A stretch of 64,000 bases of DNA from Gammaproteobacteria bacterium (GTDB taxonomy: Bacteria; Pseudomonadota; Gammaproteobacteria; Ga0077536), in assembly GCA_024234975.1 (NCBI GenBank), contig JACKNH010000005.1, forward strand, positions 248,001 through 312,000, written 5' to 3'. Position numbers and translations under genes: made by a program. This document shows positions 46,601 through 54,523 of this stretch, piece after piece. Numbering within the stretch: position 1 is the stretch's first letter; every line of letters starts with the position of its first letter. Under the pieces are notes generated by a model. It ran no database searches, was not told the DNA's origin, and saw only the letters and a list, made by a program, of their open reading frames with translations.

Positions 46601-47076
46601 AACTCGACCCCGCCATGCACCATCGACGCACGCTGTATACGGTGGTCAAGCGCAATGCGACGCACCCGGCGTTGAAGATATTCGACTTCGGCACGCGGAC
46701 CGAGAGCCTCGCACGCCGCCGCAGTTCCAATACACCGTTGCAAGCGCTGGTGTTGCTCAATGACCCACAGTTCGTCGAAGCGTATCGCAAGCTGGCCGAA
46801 CGAGTGCTGCAGACCTCGGGGGATGACAGCGTGCGTTTGCGGCGGCTGTACCGCATGGTCACCCGGCTGACGCCCGGCGAGCAGCAAGTCGACATTCTGC
46901 AGCGGTTCCTCACCCGGGAACGATCGTTGATGCAAAGCGATGCAAACAAGGTCAACGCAATACTGACGACCGGCGTCACGCCGGCCGACACCGCATTTGA
47001 TGCACCGGATCTTGCCGCGATGACCGAGGTGGCGGCGCTGGTGATGAATTCCCCCGATGCTTACACGGTCAGGTAA
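43657..47076 (+). CDS. PSCyt1-DUF1549-LamG-DUF1553 lipoprotein (planctomycete-type cytochrome)
   Basis: 1139 residues from ATG 43657 (GGGGGAAGG just upstream); ATG 43618 is an alternative. Lipobox LTGC (C34). PSCyt1 heme site C60-FQ-C63-H64 near NWDVRPILSDNC, then DUF1549 (about 135-370) with a second C348-AR-C351-H352 in LGCARCHDHKYDPIS. Residues about 530-725 form a LamG/concanavalin-like insert (FTLDFWFYAAERY, GRWTHVTLTYDGSSR, LLYVDGAP). DUF1553 follows (NRLGLAQWLFDPANPLTARVFVNRIWQLHFGRG to TESLARRRSSNTPLQALVLLNDP). Periplasmic or outer-leaflet redox protein of unknown reaction. The family is abundant in Planctomycetes. Cotranscribed with the DUF1501 gene 15 bases downstream. Confidence 0.9.
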   Translation: MATVRWNTVKWRFERAGTRALLVTIATWVTLTGCTESTAPGESVAVNYNWDVRPILSDNCFQCHGHDEEGRKAGLRLDVRELATAQLPESPGRHAIVPGDATASELIKRITASNPDDRMPPASTHKVLSARQIDTLRAWIDQGAEYLPHWAFVPPGVSRPPGSDANPIDAFIGARLTELGLARSAPASREALINRVYLTTTGLPPSIEEVDAFVADTRPDAWERLVDRLLASERYAEHMAGYWMDLARWSETDGFLDDHHDRFLWPWRDWVIKAFADNMPFDQFGTWQLAGDLLPDATREQVLATAFLRVGKRTTENGAIEAEYKAEYMIERTDNALGTAFMGLTLGCARCHDHKYDPISQREYYALGAFFNSTDEPGTYSPGFSGIQGGPTLAWPDESTASEIVRAAENVDERLAAVNAARSAVESAQDASAPDVEQLTAELRQASAASLTAYYPFDEVSRISAEQLPPGRVPRIPPAVIYQLGSGPYIAPPPMGETAAQKSTRERQEYLTRVQRGYNFDELYLSPSATPGVDGAVLQDAQIRPGVVGNAVFFNETNKGFLAREVGNFDRSNPFTLDFWFYAAERYDDVPVLNYLAEQNSGRTGYRFAINDGRLWVSLAHSPPANMIALLTTTEFPIGRWTHVTLTYDGSSRAAGTLLYVDGAPAAVEVVRDSLTRSMRPWNTGDVFDPFYGLAFGTRFREKAPVGSGLDELRTFDRPLLPVEVALLHDPAALAKIDADTVREQRNALRIARDPQVVAANAALMAAREQHDKLVTSVPQVLVMGDAPHPIPTHVLNRGVYSAPGAEVQPEGLPSVMPWNDTLPRNRLGLAQWLFDPANPLTARVFVNRIWQLHFGRGIVESAEDFGSQGSVPSHPELLDWLTVKFVESGWDIKALHRLIVTSATYQQDSAVSESLAARDPTNELYARGPRWRMTAEMVRDHALAVAGLLTDDIGGPSATPYQPDDIWNPLNAFYRYPAAAELDPAMHHRRTLYTVVKRNATHPALKIFDFGTRTESLARRRSSNTPLQALVLLNDPQFVEAYRKLAERVLQTSGDDSVRLRRLYRMVTRLTPGEQQVDILQRFLTRERSLMQSDANKVNAILTTGVTPADTAFDAPDLAAMTEVAALVMNSPDAYTVR

Positions 47077-47091
47077 GCGGAGCCCATTCAC

Positions 47092-48534
47092 ATGAAGACG
47101 ATCAAACCTGTTGGTGTCATCGATTCACGCCGCCGCTTCCTGCTCAACGCCGGCGCGGGTCTGGGCACGTTGTCGATGCTCGACCTGCTGGGTGTGCCGG
47201 TGAGCGCCGCGGAAAGCATGAACACCGGCGTGCTGGGCACCGGCCATTTCGCCGCGCGCGCCAAGCGCGTCATTTGCCTGCACATGCTGGGCGCCATCTC
47301 GCACGTCGATACGTTTGACTACAAGCCGACGTTGGAGAAGATGCACGGCCAGGATATTCCTCCGTCGGTCCGGCAGACGCAACGCCAGTCGACCATGTCC
47401 AATGGCCAGTCCGCGTTTCCCATCGTCGGGCCGTTGCGGCCGTTCCGCCAGCATGGTGAAAGCGGCGCCTGGGTCAGTGATTTTCTGCCGCATATCGGTG
47501 GCATCGCCGACGAATTGTGTTTCGTCAAAGGTATGTATACCGAACACGTGAATCACGACCCGGCATCGAAGTTTCTACATACCGGTTTCCAGTTGGCAGG
47601 CAGACCATCGGCCGGCGCCTGGGTCAGTTACGCACTGGGTTCTGATAATCGCGATCTCCCGAATTTCATTGTGATGAATTCGGGTGTGTCACAAGGCGTA
47701 CCGCAGGATGCCGCGATCTGGGGCACCGGTTTCCTGCCTTCGCATCACCAGGGTGTGGAGTTCCGCGCGGCTGCCGACCCGGTGCTGTATATCAATAATC
47801 CGCCGGGCGTGGAGCGTGGCGATCGGCGTGAGTTGCTCGACGCGCTGGGCGAGCTGGCCGCCTCGCAGCACGCGGCATCGAATGACGCCGAGGTATTGTC
47901 GCGCGTGAGTCAGTACGAGATGGCTTACCGCATGCAGGCTTCGGTGCCGGAAATTGCCGATATCTCGGCGGAGCCGGAATCAGTATTGCGACTCTACGGC
48001 CCTGATGTGCACAAGCCCGGCACCTTTGCGCGCAACTGTCTTATCGCGCGCCGGCTCGCCGAACGCGGCGTGAAATACCAGACCTTGTTTGCCATGGGCT
48101 GGGATCACCATCTGGCGATCAAGCAGAGCTTTCCGGTGCGCTGTCAGGAGATCGATCAACCTGCGGCGGGTCTGGTCCAGGACTTGAAGCAGCGCGGCTT
48201 GCTGGAAGATACGCTGGTGATGTTCGGCAGCGAATTCGGCCGGACGCCGTTCGCCCAGGGCAATATCAATAACCCGTTGGTCGGGCGCGATCATCACGGT
48301 GGCGCATTCACCTGGTGGTTTGCCGGTGGTGGTGTGAAAGCGGGCCATACGCATGGCGAAACGGATGACTTCGCCTACAACGTCGTCAAGGATCCGGTCC
48401 ATATCCATGATTTGAATGCGACGCTGATGCATATTCTCGGCATCGACCATACGCAGCTGACGTTCCGCTTCCGTGGTCGTGACTTCCGCCTGACGGATGT
48501 GCACGGGGAGGTGGTTGAAGGGATACTCGCGTGA
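47092..48534 (+). CDS. DUF1501 protein with Tat signal
   Basis: 480 residues. Twin-arginine signal SRRRFLLNAGAGLG (residues 12-25) followed by a hydrophobic stretch, so exported folded, probably with a metal. DUF1501 belongs to the alkaline phosphatase/sulfatase-like fold; candidate metal ligands are in HMLGAISHVDTFD, AMGWDHH, FGSEFGRTP and GRDHHGGAFTWWFAGGG followed by KAGHTHGETD. It is the standard partner of DUF1549/DUF1553 proteins. The true activity of the pair is unknown. A convergent TetR gene follows 24 bases later. Confidence 0.9.
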   Translation: MKTIKPVGVIDSRRRFLLNAGAGLGTLSMLDLLGVPVSAAESMNTGVLGTGHFAARAKRVICLHMLGAISHVDTFDYKPTLEKMHGQDIPPSVRQTQRQSTMSNGQSAFPIVGPLRPFRQHGESGAWVSDFLPHIGGIADELCFVKGMYTEHVNHDPASKFLHTGFQLAGRPSAGAWVSYALGSDNRDLPNFIVMNSGVSQGVPQDAAIWGTGFLPSHHQGVEFRAAADPVLYINNPPGVERGDRRELLDALGELAASQHAASNDAEVLSRVSQYEMAYRMQASVPEIADISAEPESVLRLYGPDVHKPGTFARNCLIARRLAERGVKYQTLFAMGWDHHLAIKQSFPVRCQEIDQPAAGLVQDLKQRGLLEDTLVMFGSEFGRTPFAQGNINNPLVGRDHHGGAFTWWFAGGGVKAGHTHGETDDFAYNVVKDPVHIHDLNATLMHILGIDHTQLTFRFRGRDFRLTDVHGEVVEGILA

Positions 48535-48558
48535 CAGCCGGTGGTCCGGCGCGAGAGG

Positions 48559-49338
48559 TCAGTCGGCTTCGCGTTGCGCGAGTGAATCCAGCAGTACTTT
48601 CTTTTCCAGCATCAGGCCGCCGATGATTTGCTTCAGGTGCAGATTCTCCACCGCGAGATCCGTTGTCGCCTCAACCTCGGCAGTTTCGACTGGCAGTACC
48701 GCGGTGGATTTAGCCGGACGCGCCTCGGTCAGGATGTGGTAAATCAGGTCGACCTGGTGTTCGAGTGACTTGGCGGAATTGATCGGCAGGTCCAGCATTA
48801 GTTCGGTGTAGTAAGGCGAAACCACGTTCATCTGCACGATGCTGGCCCAGACCAGCGCCGCTTCCTGCGGCGTGAAGCGGGTGATGATGCCAAGCCTGAC
48901 GGCTTCGGAGAAAAATGGTAACGACAACGTCTGCGTCAGCTGTTTGAGCTTCGGGTGGACGTACTTCTCGTAGCGTCCGCCGCCTGCCAGCAATTCCTGA
49001 ATCCAAATTTTGCGCAGCTGGGGCCGTTGGGTGTTTTCATCCAGCAGCGTCCTGAGCTGGCTGCGGAACTGTGCGTGGATGTCGCCTCTGGTATCGAACG
49101 TGAACCCCGTACCTGCCTGCAGGTTGCGGTCGTACAGAAACTCGACGGTTGCGCTCCACAGGTCTTCCTTGGAGCCGAAGTAATACGAAATGAGCTGGAA
49201 CGAAACGCCCGCCTTGTCGGCAATGGTACGCAGCGACGTGCCTTCGTAACCGGTCTGCGCGAACGCATCCGCGGCGGCGTGCAGCAGGCGCATTCGGTTG
49301 TTGAGGTCGTCGACTTTGCCGGCGGGATGGGTAGCCAT
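48559..49338 (-). CDS. TetR family transcriptional regulator
   Basis: 259 residues. N-terminal HTH: NNRMRLLHAAADAFAQTGYE then TSLRTIADKAGVSFQLISYYFGSKEDLW (about residues 13-60). The ligand domain has a CerR-like C-terminal half (PYYTELMLDLPINSAKSLEHQVDLIYHIL); a further 40 residues form a probable coiled-coil tail (VENLHLKQIIGGLMLEKKVLLDSL). Divergent from the ligM-like gene with 516 bases between, where a 22-base palindrome lies. It is the likely repressor of that gene. Confidence 0.88.
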   Translation of the reverse strand: MATHPAGKVDDLNNRMRLLHAAADAFAQTGYEGTSLRTIADKAGVSFQLISYYFGSKEDLWSATVEFLYDRNLQAGTGFTFDTRGDIHAQFRSQLRTLLDENTQRPQLRKIWIQELLAGGGRYEKYVHPKLKQLTQTLSLPFFSEAVRLGIITRFTPQEAALVWASIVQMNVVSPYYTELMLDLPINSAKSLEHQVDLIYHILTEARPAKSTAVLPVETAEVEATTDLAVENLHLKQIIGGLMLEKKVLLDSLAQREAD

Positions 49339-49679
49339 TTCACGGACGGGTTTGGATAGTTGCGTGACTCTAGCACACGCTCCCGACGTCCGTTAGCGCA
49401 TCGGCCCAGGGCCTGCGCCGCTTGCAATTGGTAACACGGGCGGCGCGGGCGACGGTTGAGGACTCACACGCGAACCGCGCGCCGCTGCGCATGATGAAGT
49501 CATTTATCAGACATATCGGTTGCCGACGGGCCAGGGTGGCAGAAGGCCCTGGATATGCCGGATCGCACGGGCTTCCAGCGTGCTGCAGCGGGATTGCGCA
49601 AGGCCGCGCCAGTCCGCACTCAGCGCTCGCAAGCCCGGCAAAATGTGCTGCAACGCAAAATTTCGCTGGTAGTTGAAAT

Positions 49680-49701
49680 ATCCGTACCACCCGGTACGGA
49701 T
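49680..49701. promoter_or_regulatory. candidate TetR operator (22-base palindrome)
   Basis: ATCCGTACC-ACCC-GGTACGGAT: perfect 9-base arms around a 4-base spacer, 154 bases before the ligM-like start and within the TetR-ligM intergenic region. Length and symmetry suit a TetR dimer. The rest of this 516-base gap shows no gene; TTTTTTC just before the ligM start is only the 3' end of the leader. Confidence 0.5.
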
Positions 49702-49854
49702 TTGTGTCAGAATCCCGTCCCGAATTGCAATCGCAGCGGTACTGGACCACAATCTTCCGCTCGATTTTTCAGGTCCCGCGGCCGTCGGTCTGACCGATAG
49801 ACGCAGTGAGTAATCAGTCGCAATCGTCATTCAATCAACGGGGTTTTTTCAGAT

Positions 49855-51255
49855 ATGAGCAAGCGAAGCTTGGAGGATGTCTTAAAGTCCGCAGGGAACA
49901 CAGTGCAGATGCTGCGGAATTCCCAGATCGGTGCCTACGTGTATCCGGTCGTCGCGCCTGAATTTTCGAACTGGCGTGATGAGCAGCGTGCATGGCGTGA
50001 AAGCGCCGTGTTATTCGATCAGTCGCACCACATGGTCGACCTGTACATCGAAGGTCCGGACTCATTCAAGCTGCTCAACGACCTCGCTATCAACAGTTTC
50101 AAAGGTTTCACCGTCAACAAAGCCAAGCAGTTCGTACCGTGTTCCTACGACGGTTACGTGATTGGTGACGGCATCCTGTTCTACCTGGCCGAAAACGAAT
50201 TCGTTTATGTCGGTCGCGCACCGTCCGCCAACTGGATCAAGTTCCACGCTGAAACCGGCGGCTACGATGTACAGATCATCGAAGATGACCGTTCGCCCAG
50301 CCGCCCGATGGGCAAGGCGATCAAGCGCATCAGCTACCGCTACCAGATCCAGGGTCCGAACGCCAAGGCCATCATCGAAAAACTCAATGGCGGGCCGTTC
50401 CCGGACATCAAGTTCTTCAACATGGATTACATCAACATCGCTGGCCGCAAGGTCCGCGCGCTGCGTCACGGCATGGCCGGCGCACCGGGTCTGGAAATCT
50501 GGGGCCCGTATGACGAAGGTGATGCTGTCCGTGATGCAATCGTAGAAGCTGGCCAGGAATTCGGTCTGCGTCAGGTCGGTTCGCGCGCTTATGCCACCAA
50601 CACGCTGGAATCCGGCTGGATCCCGTCGCCGCTGCCGGCCGTGTACACCGGCGAGAAGATGAAGGCCTACCGTGAATGGTTGCCGGCGAACAGCTACGAA
50701 GCCACCGGCGGTCTGGCGGGCAGCTTCGTCTCCGACAACATCGAAGACTACTACGTGAACCCGTACGACATCGGCTACGGCCCGTTCGTCAAGTTCGACC
50801 ACGACTTCATCGGCCGCGAAGCCCTGGAGAAGATGTCGAAAGAACCGCAGCGCAAGAAAGTCACCTTCGCGTGGAATGGCGACGACGTTTCCAAGGTCTT
50901 CGCTTCCATGTTCGTCCCGGGCGGTGAGCACTACAAGTACATCGACCTGCCGCTGTCCAACTACGCTTCGGCGTCGTTCGACAACATCACCAAGGGTGGC
51001 AAGTCGGTCGGTGCTTCGATGTTCGCGGGCTACAGCTACAACGAACGTTCCATGCTGTCGCTGGGCTTCGTCAACCCCGATATCGAAATCGGTGATGAAG
51101 TCACGCTGGTCTGGGGTGAGCCGGATGGCGGCACCATGAAGACCACGGTCGAACGTCCGCACAAGCAGATCGAAATCCGTGCGACCGTCAGCACGGTTCC
51201 GTATGCCGCGGTTGTTCGCGACACCTACGTCGACAAGGGCTGGCGCCAGAAGTAA
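49855..51255 (+). CDS. LigM-like tetrahydrofolate-dependent O-demethylase (GcvT family)
   Basis: 466 residues, very close along its length to the vanillate/3-O-methylgallate O-demethylase LigM as I remember it: SAGNTVQMLRNSQIGAYVYP, HHMVDLYI, GHGMAGAPGLEIWGPY-like RHGMAGAPGLEIWGPY, RAYATNTLESGWIPSPLP (Tyr246 matches the essential LigM Tyr247) and NIEDYYVNPYDIGYGPFVKFDHDFIGR. Such enzymes move the methyl of an aryl methyl ether to tetrahydrofolate. The start MSKRSLEDVL aligns with LigM. Codon use is more biased towards strong codons than neighbours, suggesting high expression. The folate genes metF and ligH, adjacent to ligM in Sphingobium, are absent. A strong terminator follows. Confidence 0.87.
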   Translation: MSKRSLEDVLKSAGNTVQMLRNSQIGAYVYPVVAPEFSNWRDEQRAWRESAVLFDQSHHMVDLYIEGPDSFKLLNDLAINSFKGFTVNKAKQFVPCSYDGYVIGDGILFYLAENEFVYVGRAPSANWIKFHAETGGYDVQIIEDDRSPSRPMGKAIKRISYRYQIQGPNAKAIIEKLNGGPFPDIKFFNMDYINIAGRKVRALRHGMAGAPGLEIWGPYDEGDAVRDAIVEAGQEFGLRQVGSRAYATNTLESGWIPSPLPAVYTGEKMKAYREWLPANSYEATGGLAGSFVSDNIEDYYVNPYDIGYGPFVKFDHDFIGREALEKMSKEPQRKKVTFAWNGDDVSKVFASMFVPGGEHYKYIDLPLSNYASASFDNITKGGKSVGASMFAGYSYNERSMLSLGFVNPDIEIGDEVTLVWGEPDGGTMKTTVERPHKQIEIRATVSTVPYAAVVRDTYVDKGWRQK

Positions 51256-51322
51256 GCCGGCACTGAAGGTTCCGCGTCGTCGGTGATGTTGCGCCGGCCG
51301 ACGTCGGAGTCAGAGTTCGGAG

Positions 51323-51352
51323 AAGGGCAGCTGGAAACAGCTGCCCTTTTTC
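51323..51352 (+). terminator. intrinsic terminator of the ligM-like gene
   Basis: Stem AAGGGCAGCTG / CAGCTGCCCTT (51323-51333, 51338-51348) with loop GAAA and a following T-run (CCCTTTTTC). A textbook Rho-independent terminator, 67 bases after the stop; it indicates a single-gene transcript. Confidence 0.92.
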
Positions 51353-51457
51353 TTTGAGTTTTGACTGGTCCGTGCTGCACGACCGTTTGCGCTGTTCGCA
51401 GAAGTCAGTTAGTGCGGGACGTGTTGCTCCTGGAAGGTTAACGCCTGACTGTGGTGG

Positions 51458-52807
51458 TCAAGCCATCGGCATCAAGACCGCCATCAGCAAAGTCATCAAC
51501 ATCGCAGTACAGCCGAGCAAGGCCAGCAGTGGCGTCCAGGTCTTGAGGGTTTGTGCTTCGGTCAGCCCGCCCATTCGCGCGAACAACCAGAAACCGCTGT
51601 CGTTCATCCAGGAACCGACCAGTGAGCCGCTGCCGATGGCGAGCGCCGCGTAGACAGGGTGGAACCCCAGCGTGCCGGGCTCGATCATTGCGGCGATCAT
51701 CGCCGAGGTTACGATCATGGCGGCGGTGCTGGAGCCTTGTGCAAACTTCAATACGGCCGCGACTGAAAACCCGAGCAGCAGAATTCCCATGCCGGTTGCC
51801 GAAGACTCGCCGGCCAATGCCTGAACGGCAGGTGCAAGACCCGCGCTGCGTAACGCGCTGCCGAAGGCGCCGCCCGCACAGGTGATCAATACAATGACGC
51901 CGGCTGCCATCAGTGCCTGGTTGAGCTGTTCGCCCATCTGCGCAACGCTGGGGCGGCGTTGCCGCCAGTACACGTACAACGCGACCACCGCGCCGAGCAG
52001 CAGCGCGAATTGTGGATGCCCCAGCACGGCCGTGATTTCGCGCAGAATGTTGTCTGGTGTTGTTACCAGGCCGGTGACTGCCGCAAGTGCAATCAATAGC
52101 AGTGGCAACAAGACCGGAGCCAGTGACCAGCCGAGTGCAGGTAACGGTTGGCCGGCATTGAACGACGAAGTGACCGCTTCTGTCGGCGATGTGACATGCA
52201 CATGCTTGTCCGCCCAACTGGCAAACACCAGGCCGGCAAGTGCAGCTGGAATGGAGGCGAGGAGTCCGGCGAGCATCATCGTGCCGATGCCCACACCCAA
52301 CGCATCGGCCACGACCAGTGGGCCAGGCGTAGGCGGTACGAGGGCGTGGGTCACCGCGCATATTGCGGCCGCCACCAGGCAGCGCACGTAGCCATGACCG
52401 GTGCGGCGGAACATCGAGCGTACGAGCGGTACCAGCAGGAAGAACACGGTATCGAAGAATACCGGGATGGCGAGGACGAACCCGCTGGCCATCAACGAGG
52501 CATCGGCATGGCGTTCGCCGAACAATCGCAGAAACATCGCCACCACCCGATCGGCGGCGCCACTGGCGGTCATCGCCATGCCGATGATGGCGGCGAGCGA
52601 GATCACAATCCCGACGCCGGTGGCGGTCGCGCCGAATCCTTCAGCGACCCGCGGGATCTTGTCGGCCCATTCGCCCGGCGCGAGCAGGCTCACGGCAAAC
52701 GCGGCGGCAATCAGGGCGATGAAGGCATGGAGCCGTAACACGAGAATTCCGCCGACGACAACCGCCAAACCGACGGCGAGAATCAGAAAGGGATACAGGC
52801 TGGCCAT
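51458..52807 (-). CDS. GntP family proton symporter (gluconate-type permease)
   Basis: 449 residues, about 12-14 TM helices. GntP signatures: GGILVLRLHAFIALI at the N-terminus, GSGRHADASLMASGFVLAIPVFFDTVFFLLVPL-like segment (GERHADASLM...), THALVPPTPGPLVVADALG and GSLVGSWMNDSGFWLF near the C-terminus. Characterised members import gluconate, fructuronate, or D-serine-like acids with protons. In this setting it may import an acidic aromatic or sugar acid; that is inference. The stop lies 106 bases from the ligM terminator, on the opposite strand. Confidence 0.9.
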   Translation of the reverse strand: MASLYPFLILAVGLAVVVGGILVLRLHAFIALIAAAFAVSLLAPGEWADKIPRVAEGFGATATGVGIVISLAAIIGMAMTASGAADRVVAMFLRLFGERHADASLMASGFVLAIPVFFDTVFFLLVPLVRSMFRRTGHGYVRCLVAAAICAVTHALVPPTPGPLVVADALGVGIGTMMLAGLLASIPAALAGLVFASWADKHVHVTSPTEAVTSSFNAGQPLPALGWSLAPVLLPLLLIALAAVTGLVTTPDNILREITAVLGHPQFALLLGAVVALYVYWRQRRPSVAQMGEQLNQALMAAGVIVLITCAGGAFGSALRSAGLAPAVQALAGESSATGMGILLLGFSVAAVLKFAQGSSTAAMIVTSAMIAAMIEPGTLGFHPVYAALAIGSGSLVGSWMNDSGFWLFARMGGLTEAQTLKTWTPLLALLGCTAMLMTLLMAVLMPMA

Positions 52808-52991
52808 GTCTACCGGTCCGAGACGGAATCAGCGCTGATGATATACCAGCATTGCTATTGCGCGTCCGACGCTGGATGCGCCCAGAGCGCCAACGGACGA
52901 TGCCCCTGCACCAGCAAAGACTCTATAACACGATGATTCCAGCCGCAGCGTGGCGGACGGCCACGTCGCATATGGCGTTGATTGACACTGC

Positions 52992-53111
52992 ATGGATTCC
53001 CGCTTTCGCGGGAATGACGGAGATGGCAGGCCGATATGACTCAACGTTTAGATCATAACGCCTCAACCATCCGTCATTCCGGCCACCGCATGGCGGTGAG
53101 CCGGAATCCAT
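52992..53111. repeat. REP-like inverted repeat pair (GGATTCC/GGAATGACGG type)
   Basis: A hairpin GGATTCCCGC-TTTC-GCGGGAATGACGG (about 52994-53020) and an inverted second copy starting CCGTCATTCCGG and ending CCGGAATCCAT (53071-53111). The shared core GGATTCC...GGAATGACGG in opposite orientation is typical of dispersed REP or small MITE-like elements of proteobacteria. The 453-base gap 52808-53260 contains nothing else I can support. Confidence 0.55.
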
Positions 53112-53260
53112 ACGGCTTTACTTGAAGCCGTGCGGATCCCTGTTTCCACTCTCGCTTGTATGACGACCCTGGTACATCGCAAGAATGTTTCGATCCGCAC
53201 AGGAATGTCAGAATCGAAGCCTGTGCCAGACTTCGAACGCCACATCACGCCAGACAGATA

Positions 53261-54421
53261 TCAGGCGGTATGCCCACCCAACGCATCGGCGAACCAGTCG
53301 GCGATGTAATCACGACCAAATGACATGTTGTCCGCGCCGACATGTTCGACGCCGCCTTCCCGATCGGTGAATATCTTCAGTTCACGCTGAGGGCTGTTAA
53401 CGAGTTGATCGTAGGTCTGCTGCGCATAGGCGAGCGCAATCTGGCGGTCCTTCTCACCATGGGTCACCAGGAATGGGACCTTGATCCGATCAAGCACGCC
53501 TTCCAGCGTCATGCCCGCGGATTTGGCGAGGAACTCATCCATCGTCTTGGCGCCGAATACCCACATCACGTGCGCCCAGTAATGCGGCACCGGGTTCTCA
53601 CCTTCGCGCTGTAAACGCTTCTGCTGTACTTCCGCCCAGTTATGGTTGCCGCCCCAGACGGCGCCCGCGGCGAACCGCGGCTCGAAGGCGACAGCGCGCG
53701 GTGCGAAGTAGCCACCGAGCGAGATGCCGGTCATGCCGATGCGCGCGGGATCGACATCACTGCGTGCGACCAGCCAGTCCACCCAGCGTGAGGCCCAGCG
53801 TTCGCTTTCATGCGTAGCCGGGATGTCGTGCAGGCGCAGCGCATCGCCGGTGCCGGGTTGATCCACGCATAGAATCGATACGCCGCGTTTGAGCAGCGCG
53901 TCCGGCAAGCCGCTGAACCAGAGCAATTCCTTGGTGCTGTCCAGGCCATTGCAATACACCACTACCGGATGGGGGCCGTCACCGGCGGCACGTGCGTAGT
54001 AGGCGGTGAGTGGACGGCCGTCGTCATAAGTCGTTGAAACCCTTTCAACGCCAGTGCCGGAATACGCCATCGATTTGGCAAAGGCGTCGATGGCTTTGGC
54101 GTAAGTCTCGGCGCGACCGGGATGACCGTGTCCCTGCATGCGCTCGGCGGTGGCGTAATAGATGCAAGCGCGCTTGAGCTTCTCACCGGCGGAATACCGC
54201 CGGCCGCGATGCTCGTCTTCGTCTGCCAGTGATACGAGCTTGTCCGCCATGCGTACCCACTCGACCATGAAGTCCGCGGTGCCGGCATCCTCGCCGCGGT
54301 TGGCGGCGTCTTTGAGCGGTTGGCACATATCGACGATCTCGCCGATCTTGCCACCGCTCTCCAGTGCGATGGAAAGCGAGAGGTTCCTCACGTAATTCGG
54401 GAAATACTGAAATAGGGCCAT
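53261..54421 (-). CDS. alpha/beta hydrolase of the FrsA / dihydroxypseudooxynicotine hydrolase type
   Basis: 386 residues. N-terminal helical cap (residues 1-125), then the hydrolase core: oxyanion strand PVVVYCNGLDSTKELLW, nucleophile elbow GMTGISLGGYF (Ser in GISLGG), acid in THGEKDRQIAL and catalytic His in GGVEHVGADN. The cap-first layout resembles 2,6-dihydroxypseudooxynicotine hydrolase and FrsA-like proteins, which cleave C-C or ester bonds of aromatic ketones. Last gene of a six-gene minus-strand run; a substrate with an acyl side chain is a reasonable guess. Confidence 0.8.
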   Translation of the reverse strand: MALFQYFPNYVRNLSLSIALESGGKIGEIVDMCQPLKDAANRGEDAGTADFMVEWVRMADKLVSLADEDEHRGRRYSAGEKLKRACIYYATAERMQGHGHPGRAETYAKAIDAFAKSMAYSGTGVERVSTTYDDGRPLTAYYARAAGDGPHPVVVYCNGLDSTKELLWFSGLPDALLKRGVSILCVDQPGTGDALRLHDIPATHESERWASRWVDWLVARSDVDPARIGMTGISLGGYFAPRAVAFEPRFAAGAVWGGNHNWAEVQQKRLQREGENPVPHYWAHVMWVFGAKTMDEFLAKSAGMTLEGVLDRIKVPFLVTHGEKDRQIALAYAQQTYDQLVNSPQRELKIFTDREGGVEHVGADNMSFGRDYIADWFADALGGHTA

Positions 54422-54523
54422 GGGTCAGAACTCCGTTTTATGGATTGCCGTTTTGAAATGACGCCATGCCAGCCAAACGTGGTGGTGACGTCGACAGGGC
54501 AACGTGAGTGCGTGCAAGTAAAC

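Noticed and set aside
52992..53111. CRISPR array
   Set aside because: Only two copies in opposite orientation with no regular spacers and no cas genes.
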